Assembly: GCF_932294415.1 (NCBI RefSeq)
Contig: NC_065535.1
Location: forward strand, 9,605,282-9,669,281
DNA length: 64,000 bases
Direction of reading: 5' to 3'
Source of the DNA: Quercus robur
Lineage: Eukaryota > Streptophyta > Magnoliopsida > Fagales > Fagaceae
Made by a program: the position numbers and the translations under genes. Numbering within the stretch: position 1 is the stretch's first letter; each line of letters begins with the position of its first letter. Below, piece after piece: positions 20,548 through 32,497 of the stretch. The notes beneath the pieces are model-generated. The model did no database searches, was not told the origin of the DNA, and saw nothing but the letters and a program-made list of their open reading frames with translations.

Positions 20548-21318
20548 ACCTTTTAAATAATGATTGACTCTCTCTCCATTAAGGGATGATAATAAATTTT
20601 TGTTTTTGAGAAAATGTAAATAAATTTTCTTTATATTAATTGAGTTTGCAATAAATTTTTGTTTGGTGTTGATTACGCAATTATTATAAAGATGGATAAT
20701 TATGCAAATGTGATAATAAATTATGCAATACAGCAATAGTGATAATAAATTTTCATGTACAAACACAATAATTATTCAATCATGATATTAAATTTTCTTT
20801 ATATTCCTTTTTTTTTAAGGAAAATTCTATATATCGTGTGATTAAGCAATCTTTAAAAAAAAAAAAAAAAAGATCGAACAAATAATCTTTTGTAAAGTTT
20901 CTCATACATTGCACAAGCTACCTTTTAGTTAGATGATTTTTTTGTTGATCTCGTAATATTGTGCTATATAAGTTTTTGAAACCTTACAATTTTACATATT
21001 AGTATTATTTTTTTTTAGATAAATTTAAATTTTATTATATATTTAAACCCTCCTTTAGTGAAACATGATATTTTTTAAAATTTAAGTTATAGAATATATA
21101 GTTTCATATACAAACACAATTATAATCTAGATTATATAATTCCACGTTCAAATAAAATTATAATAAATTCCTATTAATAACTGTCATAATTATTAAATAA
21201 TATATATAATTTTTAATTTGATATAAAAGGTCATCATAATTCATTTCCTTTTTCGTTTTAATTCCTTAAATACTTGTATTAAGTATAAATAACATTACAT
21301 ATGATGCTAACTACCGTA

Positions 21319-21476
21319 GGAAAATTATTAGGTACTCCCGGAATATCATAAATGCGTACTCTCTCATCTCACATGAATGGTGAGTCCTACCATGAATTTA
21401 ATTAATGGGACCCACCATTCATGTGAGAGGAGCGAGTACGCATTTATGGTACTCTAGGAGTACACAATAATTTCTC
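21319..21476. mobile_element. Palindromic MITE, family 1, copy 1
   Basis: Almost the whole 158 bp folds back on itself. The left arm contains TACTCCCGGAATATCATAAATGC..., and the right arm GCATTTATGGTACTCTAGGAGTA. The inner arms carry CTCACATGAATGGTG and CACCATTCATGTGAG. Copies 2 and 3 lie at 23394 and 23609. It sits exactly where the duplicated segment of copy B ends. Confidence 0.8.
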
Positions 21477-21905
21477 TTTATTGATTTGTAAGTTTCAAGG
21501 TGTATTTGCAACATGAGCATCCTAATCCGATGGAAGCTATAGTGGAAGTTGTGGGACCACTGGCTTCTTTCACTCTTTTTTTTTTTTTTTTTTTTTAGTG
21601 AGAATATTTATCACATTAAATTTCTATCGGTTATATGTTCTACCTCTTCTTTTGATAAACAAATTATATGTTCTACCTTTAATCATGTTATGATATTCAT
21701 TTTAATTAAAATTATTTTTATGTTACAGATTATTCTAAAGCTTTGAAGCCCACGTTATGAAATTTCAAGATCTTAAAGCTTTACCCTTCAACATGTTATC
21801 CTAAGTGCAAAGTCCACACAATTCCTATTATATGATTATATCTATTTCATTGAAGACTATATCTATTCTATTGAAACTTCAAGTGACTCTAGGTTTGGAT
21901 GCTAC

Positions 21906-21940
<35 letters not shown>

Positions 21941-22654
21941 GTTATTATTATTATTATATGTGAATCTCATATTTATGCCACAAATTTTGATTATTCTTTT
22001 TTTTTTCATTTACTTATTTGATCATTTGTTTTATTGACATTCGTAAATATTTAATTTTGTAAATTATTTATAAAAGGATTATATGAAACTAAACATGCAT
22101 AAAGGCTTTTCCCCATTTTTATGGAGTCAAAAATGTTACCAATACGGCGACACCCATTCAGCATGGCAATGATTTCTTAGAATTATATATGTTAGTAGGA
22201 TTGTAGAGAATGGAAGATAGAATTTAAGGTGAAAAAAACTTCTATATGAACATTATAATTTATGTAGATAACTTCTATATGAACATTAAAATTTTTCTAA
22301 ATTGGCAAAAAAAAAAAAAAAAACTTTAATTATTAGGAATCTAAATGATATATTGGTATTAATAATGTTTGATATTTTATAGTAATTGTTGTGGAATGCA
22401 GATGATTTTTTTTTTTTTTTCACTAAAGCATGTGAAGATCTCATATCTAGTCATCTCAAGGAACTTCACTTCACACATAAGGTTATTGCTTATTCCTTCT
22501 TTACTTACATGATGGGTCAAGAAAATAGTGCTCATAAGCCTCTAATGATGTATTCTATCTCCTCCAAATACCTTTTTTTAAATTTTTTCACTTCAAAATA
22601 AAGTATTTTGGTTGTAGGTGTCATTGATATAGTTCATTTTAAGTAATTATTCAA
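21477..22654. other. AT-rich intergenic DNA, no gene seen
   Basis: Contains poly-T runs and an (ATT)n run (about 21910-21955). Only short low-complexity frames are present. Confidence 0.6.
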
Positions 22655-22846
22655 AAGTAATGCTATAGACACAAACTATTTTACAACATTTTTACAAACT
22701 GTTGATGTGGCTTTAGTAATTTTCAAATAATCATTGATAAACATAAATGTGATGTTAGTGGCAGACCCATATTAGAACTAATAAGAATTTTTCGTATTAA
22801 TAGTTTGTAAAAATGTTGTAAAATAGTTTGTGGCTGTAGTATTACT
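22655..22846. mobile_element. MITE, family 2
   Basis: The ends pair over about 45 bp: AGTAATGCTATAGACACAAAC and ACTATTTTACAACATTTTTA against TAAAAATGTTGTAAAATAGT and a GTAGTATTACT end. A decayed relative of the right half appears at about 63515-63620 (TTAACAGTTTGTAAAAATATT). No coding capacity. Confidence 0.7.
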
Positions 22847-23393
22847 CATTATTCAATACTCTTGACATACAATTATAATACTTCGTCATACTACTATATG
22901 CATAAAAATAGTTTACACTCTCATTACTTAGTAAAATAATTATCATAAATCAAACTTTTTTTTACCAAGAATTTACTATAAATAAATATATATTTCCTAA
23001 ATTATAAAAAATTTAAAATTTTACTTCACTTAAAATTAGATTAGCAAGAGTTTCAAATAATATTTATTTTGATTATATATCATTATTTTATGTTTTAATA
23101 TGTAGAATTTATATATTATAGTCCATGTTTATACAAAGTGACTTAATATATGTTTATATGTATTATATGTCATAATATTAATGGGTTTTATCATGTGGCT
23201 TACTAATTATTAATATAGTTTCAATTTTTTACATATATCTTTTTAATTAAGCCGTACATGGCATGGGCAAAAAGGCAAAAAAAGAAGAATCTCTCACGTT
23301 CTCTTTACCCACAAGATTAGCCGATAAATCTTCCACCACCAAAATTTTCTGAAAACTATCCTAAAATTAAACAAAAAACCTCTCATTTTTCTA

Positions 23394-23550
23394 GGAAATT
23401 ATTATGTACACTCGGAGTACCATAAATGCGTACTCCCTCCTCTCACATGAATGGTGGGTCCCACTAATTAAATTCATGGTGGGACCCACCATTCATATGA
23501 GAGGAGGGAGTACATATTTATGGTATTTCGGGAGTACCTAATAATTTTCT
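23394..23550. mobile_element. Palindromic MITE, family 1, copy 2
   Basis: It has the same hairpin as copy 1, with arms GGGTCCCACTAATTAAATTC and GAATTTAATTAG-type bases at the loop and GAGTACCATAAATGCGTACTC-type ends. It lies 58 bp from copy 3. Confidence 0.8.
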
Positions 23551-23608
23551 TTCTAAGATTCAAACCTCATCTATGCCAAAATTCAGTTGATGTCTTGGCC
23601 TAATGATA

Positions 23609-23766
23609 GGGAAATTATTGTGTATTCCCGGAGTACCATAAATGCGTACTTCCTCCTCTCACATGAATGGTGGGTCCCACTAATTAAATTCATGGTGGAA
23701 CCCACCATTCATGTGAGAGAAGGAAGTACGCATTTATGGTATTCCGGGAGTACTTAATAATTTTCC
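23609..23766. mobile_element. Palindromic MITE, family 1, copy 3, inserted in a SINE fragment
   Basis: This hairpin is about 90% identical to copy 2. The bases immediately left (23555-23608) match the tRNA-like half of the SINE at 31910-32020, reading GATTCAAACC through GTCTTGGCCTAATGATA, then stop at the MITE edge. The MITE therefore landed in, or next to, a SINE fragment. Confidence 0.75.
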
Positions 23767-26329
23767 ATCAATAAAACCCATTATAGAACAAAACCATCCA
23801 ACTAAACATTTACACAAAAAACTAAGAATACAAAAAATATAAGCTATGACGAAGAGAGCATAGTCCGAATGAGGAGTTTGAGGGAGGTGACGCAAAAATA
23901 TTTATAATTAATTTTTTTTTTTTTCCGATTGATTTTATTCCCTATGATCTAATCTCAAGTTGTAGATATACTTGAAGATAAAGAAAATAAAAAAATTGTT
24001 GATAATTTATACACACAAAAAAAAAAAAGAAGTGAAACTGATTACTGAAGATAAGAACCTAAATTACTGCAAAATTTGATTTCTAGATAATTCATAAAGT
24101 GAAGAGGAAAGATAAAAAAAAAAAAAGAAAGATAAGTTGATATAAACAATTAAGGGAAAAAAATAATATGTTAAACTTAATAAATTATAGGAGAATAAGA
24201 TAGAAAAAAAAAACTATTATATCTATGTTTTATTCTAAAAAATATGTAAAAATAAGTGAAATAACGTTGTTGTTATTCTTGACTGTGTAGTAATATAATT
24301 TAAGTAAAAAATAAAGTAAAAAATAAATTAATAATAAAAGGATAAGATGAAAAATTAGGATTGTAATCAAATTAAGATTTTTATCAACTTATAAATTATA
24401 GGAGAAGAAGATAAGAACAAAAAAAATTATATCTATTTTCTTAAAAATCTAAAAAAAAATAATAATAATTCTGTATTTTGGTGAAGCCACTTGGCACAAT
24501 CATGGCTTTTAAGCCCAACTTCTATTATATAATATATGATTTCATCAATTTTTTTAAAAAGAATACCTAAATGAAATTTTCATATAGGTACTAAAATTTC
24601 TTTTAGGAGTAGTTTAAATTTTATGTAGTGTTTTTATATCAGGGGTACTTTTGACAATAGAGTGTTAGTTCCAAAATTTGGGATTGGCTCTTATTGATCC
24701 AAAACCCAAAAATATGCATCATCCAATTCCTTTAAATGTGTGCAATAATAAAGGTTCCTAATTGATAATAACCAAGTTTGTAGTCAAAATTTATCCAATA
24801 AAAAGGATATTAATGGCTTCTAGAGGCATAAATAAGTTGTAATTTATTAAAACTTAATAAAGTTCACACAATTAATAGTGCTTTAAATACACAAAAGGGT
24901 ATTATTATTCTATTTGACACGTCAGAATTTTCCACCCATAAGATAACAGCAAAGACCAAATTGACACGACACTAAAAAAGTTAAAAACCAAATTGACATA
25001 ATTAAAAGTTTAGGAACTGAATTATGAAATTGTGTAAAGGATAAGAACCAACTTTATAATTTACCCACAAAAAAAAAACTCAGATATCAATCTTCTATAT
25101 ACCATCAATACACACGGACTCAACATCACAAACTCTTCAGCCGTGTACATACATCAACTTCTTCCTTGCAATGAACCCAACCTTTTTGCATTGTTTGTAG
25201 CCGAATAAGTTTATGGTTTGCTAGAAAAAAAATCGTAGAAGGACTTGATCAATTCAAATTTGAATAGCACAATTAAACTTAAAAAAAAAAATGGGACACG
25301 AATAAACAATCAAAATAATACAAAAATGAATTAGAATCGTCAAACTTAAATGAAAATCATAAACAAACCCTAATTCAACTGAGACGTTAAGATATTAAAT
25401 TGTATTTAGCATTATTCTTCAATTAGATTTTTTTTTTTAATATTTAAAAACATGATAAGGCATCTCAGTTTAGCTCTTTTAGCTTGAATTTAAAAATATA
25501 CACCACTACGCACCATTGTGCGATAGTAACTCAACAAGTATATATCTCACAATTGGTGAATCTATGCAATATCTACAATGTAACAACTGTTCCAATACCA
25601 AAGAGTGAAATAATTATTAAAAAAAAAAAACACACACACACAAGCTCCAACTACAACTATCTTCTTAAACCCTATAAACATTCATGACCTGTTTATCGTC
25701 AACAACCAAACAACTCCAACTCTCAATAATCGTGACCAATCACAACGTACCAAATTTGGGGAAAAAAAAAACCATTTTCCCATATACATTTTTCATGAGA
25801 AACAAAGAAAAGAAAAGTTGTGATCTCTCTCCATAATTTGCTCTTTGATTTGTTATACCAGTGATGGTTTTGAAACCCGGATTATTCAAAGAACTATAAA
25901 AGGGAGAGGTTTAAGGTTTTTTAGAGCGGGCCAAAGTCGAATTGAAGTCAAATCATAATGGCATCATAATTAATTTAAAAATAAATAAATATATTAAATT
26001 AGTAAAAATATAAAAATGGACTAAAATAATTCAAATAAATATAAATGTCTATATTTCAAACAATGAATATATATATATATATATATATGAAATTAATATA
26101 CTTACACTTTTTGTTAGTTAGAATTTAATATTCAACTATTTTTATTCAAGTCTTTATCTAAATTATCTTAAAAAAAAAAAAAAAAAAGCATGTCTAGCCT
26201 ATTTGATTACCCAATATTCTTTTTATCATGCCCAACCCCATTTATCATTTATGAAATTAAAAAAAAAAAAAAAAATTACAAAAACTAGAAGAGGGCGGAC
26301 ATTGGTTTGCCCACCCATTAAAAAATGAG
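23767..26329. other. AT-rich intergenic DNA, no gene seen
   Basis: Poly-A and poly-T runs, an (AT)n run (26069-26089) and retroelement-like debris such as AAACCAAATTGACA (about 24990) are present. Short frames are low complexity. Confidence 0.6.
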
Positions 26330-26516
26330 AGATGCTACGTCTACAACATTTTTACAACATTTTTACAACAAATCATGGGTGGTTAGTTGTTATTGGTTCA
26401 AATTTAAAACTAACACTAAGATTACTTTTTTGCCCCAACAAAAACAACCAGTAACAACTTGCCACTTAGGATTTGTTGTAAAAATGTTGTAGAAATGTTG
26501 TAGACATAGCATTTCT
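26330..26516. mobile_element. MITE, family 3, copy 1
   Basis: The ends are GATGCTACGTCTACAACATTTTT and AAAATGTTGTAGACATAGCATTT. Inside are ATTACTTTTTTGCCCCAACA and GTTATTGGTTCAAATTTAAA, shared with copies at 50801, 53895 and 57609. The superfamily is uncertain, possibly hAT-like. Confidence 0.75.
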
Positions 26517-26832
26517 CTTAAAAAATTGATTAAGTACAAACACAAGCCCAAGGCAATTTAAGAAAGAAATAAGTGGTTGACTGCTTGCAAACATTTGGTA
26601 CACCTTCATCGTGACAGTCAAGCAAAGAAGACCTGCAAAATTGGGGAAAACGCAGCGAGAGCGAGAGCAAGAGAGAAGAAGAATAAGAAGAAATAGCAAT
26701 GCAATCTCATGGTTTAACAGCATCTCATGGTGGTTGAAGCTTCAACGATGGCTGCAAGTACCCCCAAAAAAATCTGTGATCTGAACTTGTGAGAACCGTC
26801 CACAGTTTTCAAACCCAGGAGGTTTTTGATTT

Positions 26833-26863
<31 letters not shown>

Positions 26864-27765
26864 GTTGGGCTTTTATTTTTTTTTTTTTTTTTTTTTTTTT
26901 TTGTTTTTTTGTTTTTTTTTTTTTTTAATTTGTTTGTTTGCTAAGAACCCCACGACAATTATCCATGGCTTCAAATCTGATAATTTCGTGGGGGCTTCTT
27001 GGTGGGAAGGATTGGATTCTACATTGGCATAGGTTAGGATGATAGGCTCTTATCTATGGAAAAAAAGAGAAATTGCAGATATATATATATATATATATAT
27101 ATAGAAAAAATAAAGTAGTGGGTGTTCTATTTCCAATAAGCAACAATGGTACGTTATGATAAACCTCTTGATTGGGGAATAGGAAGAATCACCACTAATC
27201 AGGAGACACAAATTTGAAGAAGGGCTGAATTAATGCTTAATTAGTTGAAAGAATAGCAAAATGTTAATTACAAAGGAAGAGATAATGTGTACCTAGTATG
27301 GATTCAGATTTTTTTAGCATAGTGGCAATTGAACACGTATGAAGAAGTGACTCAGTTAAATGAGGAGAGGAAGAGACCAAGAAGGGAAGAAAGAGAGTTC
27401 GGCGTTAGAAAGGTGAAATTCTGAAGTTTTGAAAGCGTGAAAGACAGGAAAAGCAAAGGAGGAGGGGAGACACGGAGGAGTTAGCATTAAAGACTATTTG
27501 GCTTAGGTTTGGCCTTTATGATGGACGACATTAATAGCATTGACGCAAGATTGGACTTTATGGTACAAATAGGGTTGGAAATCATTTCTCTTTAATAGTA
27601 TTTTAAAATTATGGAAAAATTTTAAAAAAAGTATTTTAAAATTATGGAAAAAAAATTAAGGAAAAAGAAGGGTAATGACATGATTGCTAATGTGGCTCAA
27701 TGGGAGCGTAACAACATTAAATGCTACGCTTCAACTTTTAGTAATATATATATATATATCAAGTA
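26517..27765. other. Intergenic DNA, no gene seen
   Basis: Includes a very long interrupted poly-T tract (26836-26926) and an (AT)n run (27080-27102). 26640-26700 is purine-rich, like a decayed 5' UTR, but has no coding sequel. Confidence 0.55.
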
Positions 27766-28504
27766 GCTTGTGAGAATAAGTACAAACTTGTTTAACAAGA
27801 AAATGAACAAAATTTAAACAATCTTAAACTTTTTAATACTCGGTTTAGCTCCTTTACAAGTTTATTACAAAGAGAGTGAAGCTAAAAGAAAAAGGGATGG
27901 AGGGAAGTAATTTTATAAGGAAATATTGGATAGACGACAAGTCGTTGAGCACAATAAAGAATGTGATGTGATGTGTTGTTGCTTAACTTACCAAAGTGAA
28001 TTTAATCATAGCGTGAAGTCAATAATGTGAGAATTGGAGGAAGAGAAATAGCACGCAATCAACCAATCAATCACCACTAGCTTATCCCATCGGACGGTCC
28101 AAGTAATTTCAATTTAAATCCATAACTAAGTAGGCGTTTTACCATATTTCTTTATTCAGATTTTTTAAAACCCTAAAACCCTTATAAATTCTTCAATGAT
28201 ATCCATTTCCACCACTATTTGATTCAAAGTGGGGTTTCCAATTTTTCATCAATGTTTTGATTGAAGTCTCTTTGCTTTAGCTGCTTTCACATTCAAAACA
28301 ATTGTTCATTGGTATCTATGTGTAATTTTTATGTGGGTAAACCTTATGTACAATTCTTTTGGTGTTATATCTTAATAATGTAATTGCATTGAGTAATGAA
28401 CTATATTGTTGAAACTTAAATATCTTTGAAAAAATAACATTGGTTTTGCTGCATTGGTCAATACAATTATGTGGTTAAATTCAATTGAAGAATCGAAATT
28501 ACAG
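27766..28504 (+). repeat. Promoter and leader of the bL27m copy, duplicated at 7258-8125
   Basis: This copy keeps AAACCCTAAAACCCT (28168-28182), a double telo-box common upstream of plant ribosomal protein genes. A first non-coding exon ends near CATTGGTATCTATG. It leads directly into the bL27m exons. Confidence 0.8.
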
Positions 28505-28651
28505 CATCTAATTATCTAAAGACCTGTACCTAAATTTTACTAGAATGATATGAGTTTTTCATATTGTATGTTAAGATCTTGTACTAGGGAATGGGTTTTA
28601 ATAAAATTTGTTCATGATTGAAATCTACCCATATGGATTTTTTTTTTTCAG

Positions 28652-29419
28652 GTTAGTTTTAATCTAAGAATATGAACATGTTTAATTTTGGAACAACATT
28701 TTGCAAACGAATGAATGTGAAGGAGCTAGTTACGAATGTTCCCGTGTATGGCATAGTCAGTGGTAATGTGTGATTCCCTCTTGTCAAAAACAGTGATTTG
28801 TAGTTATTGTAGTTGGATATTGCTATAGGTGAATCTTAAATGGAGTTTATATTACTGTGGTTTAGATGGATCTGCTGGAGGACTAAGTTTGATGCTTAAG
28901 CGTTGGGCTACCAAAAAGACAGCCGGGTCTACAAAGAATGGACGAGACTCGAAACCGAAGAATCTTGAGTTGAAGATATTTGGTGGGGAGGTGAGTTCTT
29001 GACATTGTATTGAATTTGCATTGCTTAAACATGCTCGATTGAGAGAGCTTATTTTCATTTACCTATTGGTCCTAAAAAATAAATTGGGTAAAAGTACAAT
29101 TGTTTCTAGAAAAAGTAGAATTTTAAAAAGTTGTAAACTATGAAAACCAAACACTAGTATCTGTATCACCAATTGAAAATGCAGTGATTTGTTCATGTTT
29201 TGGTACACAGGGTGATTCCTCGGAACATTATAGTTCGTCAGAGACTATGTTGGAATTGGGAAGGATCATACCCTATATGCCTTGAAAGAAGGGTGTGTTA
29301 AGTTTGAAAGACACAAGCTGAGCGGCCGCAAGTGGGTGCATGTTGTACCAGAGGATGGACATGTTCTTCACCCTGTCCATGCAACTACTGCTTCCCCAGA
29401 TCTGAAGGCAGCCTCATAA
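28652..29419 (+). pseudogene. Mitochondrial ribosomal protein bL27 (L27), broken duplicate with introns
   Basis: Exon 1 (ATG at 28672, to 28762) codes MNMFNFGTTFCKRMNVKEL and then VTNVPVYG. Exon 2 (28866-28990) codes the L27 start, [20 protein letters not shown]. Exon 3 (29211-29419) holds NIIVRQR, then the segment from YVG to the C-terminus including [10 protein letters not shown] and GRKWVHV. bL27 sits at the peptidyl-transferase centre of the mitochondrial 50S-like subunit. This copy looks dead: the expected G-x-R-x-H-P-G stretch after RQR is missing, with a net frame change. The exon 2/3 junction is also out of frame with VIPRN, and normally conserved GVKKF reads ELKIF. Splice signals (GT at 28763 and 28991, AG before 28866 and 29211) are intact, so it arose by DNA duplication rather than retroposition. 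A 5'-UTR intron ends at 28651. Confidence 0.8.
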
Positions 29420-30021
29420 AGGTCCTATTGTCTTTACTGATATGATTTAGGCTGAGTTTTTCTTGTTTGCCACAAATGACTGATATCCATGAATGCTACA
29501 TGCTTTGATTCATAGAAATGTGAGGGTTATAAATAATAGTACTTGTGGGTATTTAACCGCATGAGTATTGCAGAAAGGTTTAGGTCCGAATTTTTGCACT
29601 ACTCTTTCCCTCCATTGTTTGAAGAAACCTTTAGTGGTTCAATTTTTTTTTCCTTGTGCCTGTCCCTGTGAGAGTAACATGAGGCAGACTTTGTGATATT
29701 TAAGCACATGCTTTTTGGGATCTCTCTGTTAAGATGAGAAGGCAGGAGTGCAATTTTTTCCTGCACTTGAGCAGCGTATGGTACAACAAAAGATGGGAAT
29801 TGCTAGGTTAATTAGCATCATCCATTTACCATAATAAAAACTGGTAAGCGAAAAGCTTTAATCTTTATGACTCAGCAGCACTATCCAGTTCTTCCCATAA
29901 AACTCGGGTAGCAAGTAGCATCCCACTCTCCCTCACTTGTAAAGGTAGGAAAATGGAACAGAAAATGCAAAAAGATATGAGAGAAAAGAAAGAATTATAT
30001 CCATAGTAAAAGGGAGAATCC
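29420..30021. other. 3' flank of the bL27m pseudogene, no further gene
   Basis: No further open frame continues the L27 protein. The region could contain the ancestral 3' UTR of that gene. Nothing else is recognised. Confidence 0.5.
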
Positions 30022-30238
30022 TTTTTCTTTTTTCCTCTGACGAGGAACCCCATCAAGATATGGGCGAATGGGACCACCCTTGAGCAGCAAACCTCGGATG
30101 TCTACACACTCCCACTAAGCAGGTATCGAGTTAATTGCGAAATACCTCAGTTAGGAGTTGAATCAGGGACTTCTGGCTTCTGGGTTTATAGTTAGTCCAA
30201 GCACTCTCCCCTATTGTTGAGGCACCCTGGGTGGGAGC
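30022..30238 (-). mobile_element. tRNA-derived SINE with target-site duplications
   Basis: On the minus strand an A-box-like GTGCCTCAACAATAGG and, about 50 bp on, a B-box-like GATTCAACTCC form an internal pol III promoter. The element ends in an A-rich tail (AGGAAAAAAGAAAAAGG). It is flanked by 17-bp direct repeats, AGTAAAAGGGAGAATCC at 30005-30021 and AGTAAAAAGGAGAATCC at 30239-30255, with one mismatch. Promoter, tail and target duplication together are diagnostic of a LINE-mobilised SINE. Confidence 0.85.
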
Positions 30239-30639
30239 AGTAAAAAGGAGAATCCTATCCTATGAATGCTTCTTCCAAATTTGCTCTTTATACCCATTAT
30301 CTTGCTTTACCCCCTCTTCCATGCAAGGGAGAATCAAACTCTAATCAGAAAATTATAACCATCCAACTGGAGGACATTAGTCACATTTTCTACTTTGTTA
30401 GAATTAACTGAAGCCTAAAAGTTTTATGTTAGTAAAGCACACCTATCCTCCAAAGTGTATAAACAAAGTAGTAGTACAGACAAAAATCAAAGAAAATTTT
30501 CATGCCATAGACCACCAATCCTATGATCATTTCTTTTATGATACCATCAAAATTTCCTTAGTACAGGCTCATCAGAGTTACAAACATATTTTAATTCCCC
30601 AATTTATCATATAAATTTACATTGCAGACCCATGCCACA

Positions 30640-31053
30640 CTAGACTAACCGCGAGGACCTCAGCAATTCTGCCTTCCATTCTTTGTTAACCTTTTCTATA
30701 AATTCTTCTACTCTTCTCCTCAGCTCATCATCATCATCCTCTTCTTCATCCTTGTTATGACGGATGTTGCCACTTTCCTCCTTGTCAACAACAGGTGCTT
30801 CACGGAAATATGACACTTCATCAATATTTGTCAACATTTTGTCATCATCAAAGACCTGCTTACCGTACGTTCCTTGTTTATGATTTGTGCTTGTGTTTAT
30901 GACCACCGAAAGAGGAATTTCTCCTTGTTGACCAAGCTCGGAGCTGGATTTCGAGACCACGAGAAGAATGGCAATGATCAAATTGCAGAAACAGAAGATG
31001 AAGAGAGAGTTGGAAGCAGCCTGAGTGATCAACTCCAACATGGAATCAAACAT
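30640..31053 (-). CDS. Small membrane protein with C-terminal DUF761 motif
   Basis: This single-exon frame codes 137 residues. Residues 14-34 (SNSLFIFCFCNLIIAILLVV) form one membrane segment. A polar middle and a run of acidic residues (DEEEDDDD) precede the C-terminal ELRRRVEEFIEKVNKEWKAE, which fits the plant DUF761 motif. Proteins of this kind are plant-specific, often also carry an N-terminal DUF4408-type membrane region, and have no agreed biochemical role. The ATG at 31053 is chosen. An upstream in-frame GTG would extend it by 11 residues but is not a normal plant start. A SINE lies 400 bp downstream. The frame shows no breaks. Confidence 0.75.
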   Translation of the reverse strand: MFDSMLELITQAASNSLFIFCFCNLIIAILLVVSKSSSELGQQGEIPLSVVINTSTNHKQGTYGKQVFDDDKMLTNIDEVSYFREAPVVDKEESGNIRHNKDEEEDDDDELRRRVEEFIEKVNKEWKAELLRSSRLV

Positions 31054-31909
31054 GGTTGTACAAATTGAGATTAGAGAGATGGTCACTAATATTAGCAGAC
31101 TGGAAGATGTTAAAGCCTATTTTAAGTGTGTTATTGAAGAAGTGTGGGGAAGAAGCTTTTTGTATCAGAGGTTTGAGTACATGACTTAGATGACTCAAAA
31201 ATCAATAAACTGAGTAGATGGAGAGGTGTAGTCTGAAAGCTAATATATTATAATGAGAGATGAAATATTATATGCTTCTGTTTAATCATAATATATTAAT
31301 GTATTTGGAACCCTCTTATCCAATGTATTGTGGGGCTTTTATTCATTAACTAATTAGGAGGCATTGTACTGCCAAAGAACCTCACATGGGACTTTCTTGG
31401 TCACTCACACCCACTAAGTAATCAGTTTGACATCACCATCCCAATCGCATATTTTGGTTTTCCTTTTTTCTTAAAAAAAGAAAAGGAAGAGCAATAACGA
31501 AGATCCTGAATTATTTTATGTTTCACCCTATAGGCCTATAGAAAGGTCTCCTTCAATTATGTTTGGTAAGTTGTTTTCATTCTTGTTATAATAATCATAT
31601 AATAAGTGAAAGTCTAGCAATATAAAAAAATGTCGACATTTTTATAATACCTTTGTTTTCAATTGTAATGAGTCCCGGTAAAACATTACTTTATTTTATA
31701 TTAACTTATAATGAGTTGATACATCAGACATTATAAAAATGTTTGTGACATTTTGTTACGGTGATAGAAAAACTCATATAATAATAGTTTTTTTTTTTTT
31801 TGTGAGAATCGTATAATAATAGTCCTTAGTCAATAATTGTAGGGTGAATGATGTGGCTGTTCAAATCCAATTAAATATATGTACAACTTACAAATTAAAA
31901 GAATTTTTT
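31054..31909. other. Upstream flank of the DUF761 gene, no other gene
   Basis: The first few hundred bases presumably hold the promoter. No clear TATA box stands out in the AT-rich background. The remainder is simple-sequence rich. Confidence 0.5.
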
Positions 31910-32020
31910 TGATATATACGATAGAATTTGAACCTATGACATCTGCTCCATGATGATTGTCTTTTATCATTAGGCCAAGACATCAACTGAATTTTGGCTT
32001 AGACGGGGTTTGAATCCTAG
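31910..32020 (-). mobile_element. tRNA-like SINE fragment
   Basis: The minus strand carries GTCTTGGCCTAATGATAAAAG (A-box like) and GGTTCAAATTC (B-box) about 45 bp apart, then a short tail with an A run. The 5' part is repeated at 23555-23608. No target duplication was found. Confidence 0.5.
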
Positions 32021-32141
32021 AAATCTTATTCGACAACAAGATAATTTACAAATTGAAAATTTTGATAAGATGACCTAGATCGTTAAATCTAAAGCTAATG
32101 TTCTTTGGGTTTACAACTTAAGTAATCAAGCTTGAATATTA

Positions 32142-32497
32142 CTATCTCTGTCCCAGTTTGTTTATCTTTTATTCCATTTTGGGATGTCCCAAAATATTGT
32201 CCTGTTTCTAAAAATAAAAATTATTAGTTTATTAATGTTCTTATTATACCTCTACTTTATTTTCAAAACTATTTGAAAAGAAAACTAACTAATATTTAAA
32301 AAAAAAAAAATTCAATTTAATTGGGGCACCTTTTTAGTTGCTTCATTAAGAACAACTCTTTTTTAAAAAGCTGATAAATTTATTTAAGGGTAGTTTTGTA
32401 AACTTATACATTTTTATAAGGCAGACAAGACAATAAATGATATTCACTTAAAAAGTTTGACTTTTCAAACAGAACAAACAAATTGTGACAGAGTGAG
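32142..32497. mobile_element. Stowaway-like MITE (Tc1/mariner type)
   Basis: The ends CTATCTCTGTCCCAGTTTGTTTA and AACAAATTGTGACAGAGTGAG are imperfect inverted repeats of the CTCCCTCCGTCCCA type, and each is bordered by TA (32140-32141 and 32498-32499). The 356-bp interior is AT-rich and non-coding. Confidence 0.75.

Larger units (their letters stand above)
13695..21318. repeat. Duplicated segment, copy B (interrupted by an LTR element)
   Basis: 13695-14398 and 20205-21318 together match copy A (4326-5962). The 5796-bp insertion at 14404-20199 is absent from copy A, so it arrived after the duplication or on one copy only. The upstream flank ends at ACTACCGTA, where a MITE begins in this copy. 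Confidence 0.85.

Noticed and set aside
26826-27032. Phe-rich frame
   Set aside because: Translation of a poly-T tract.
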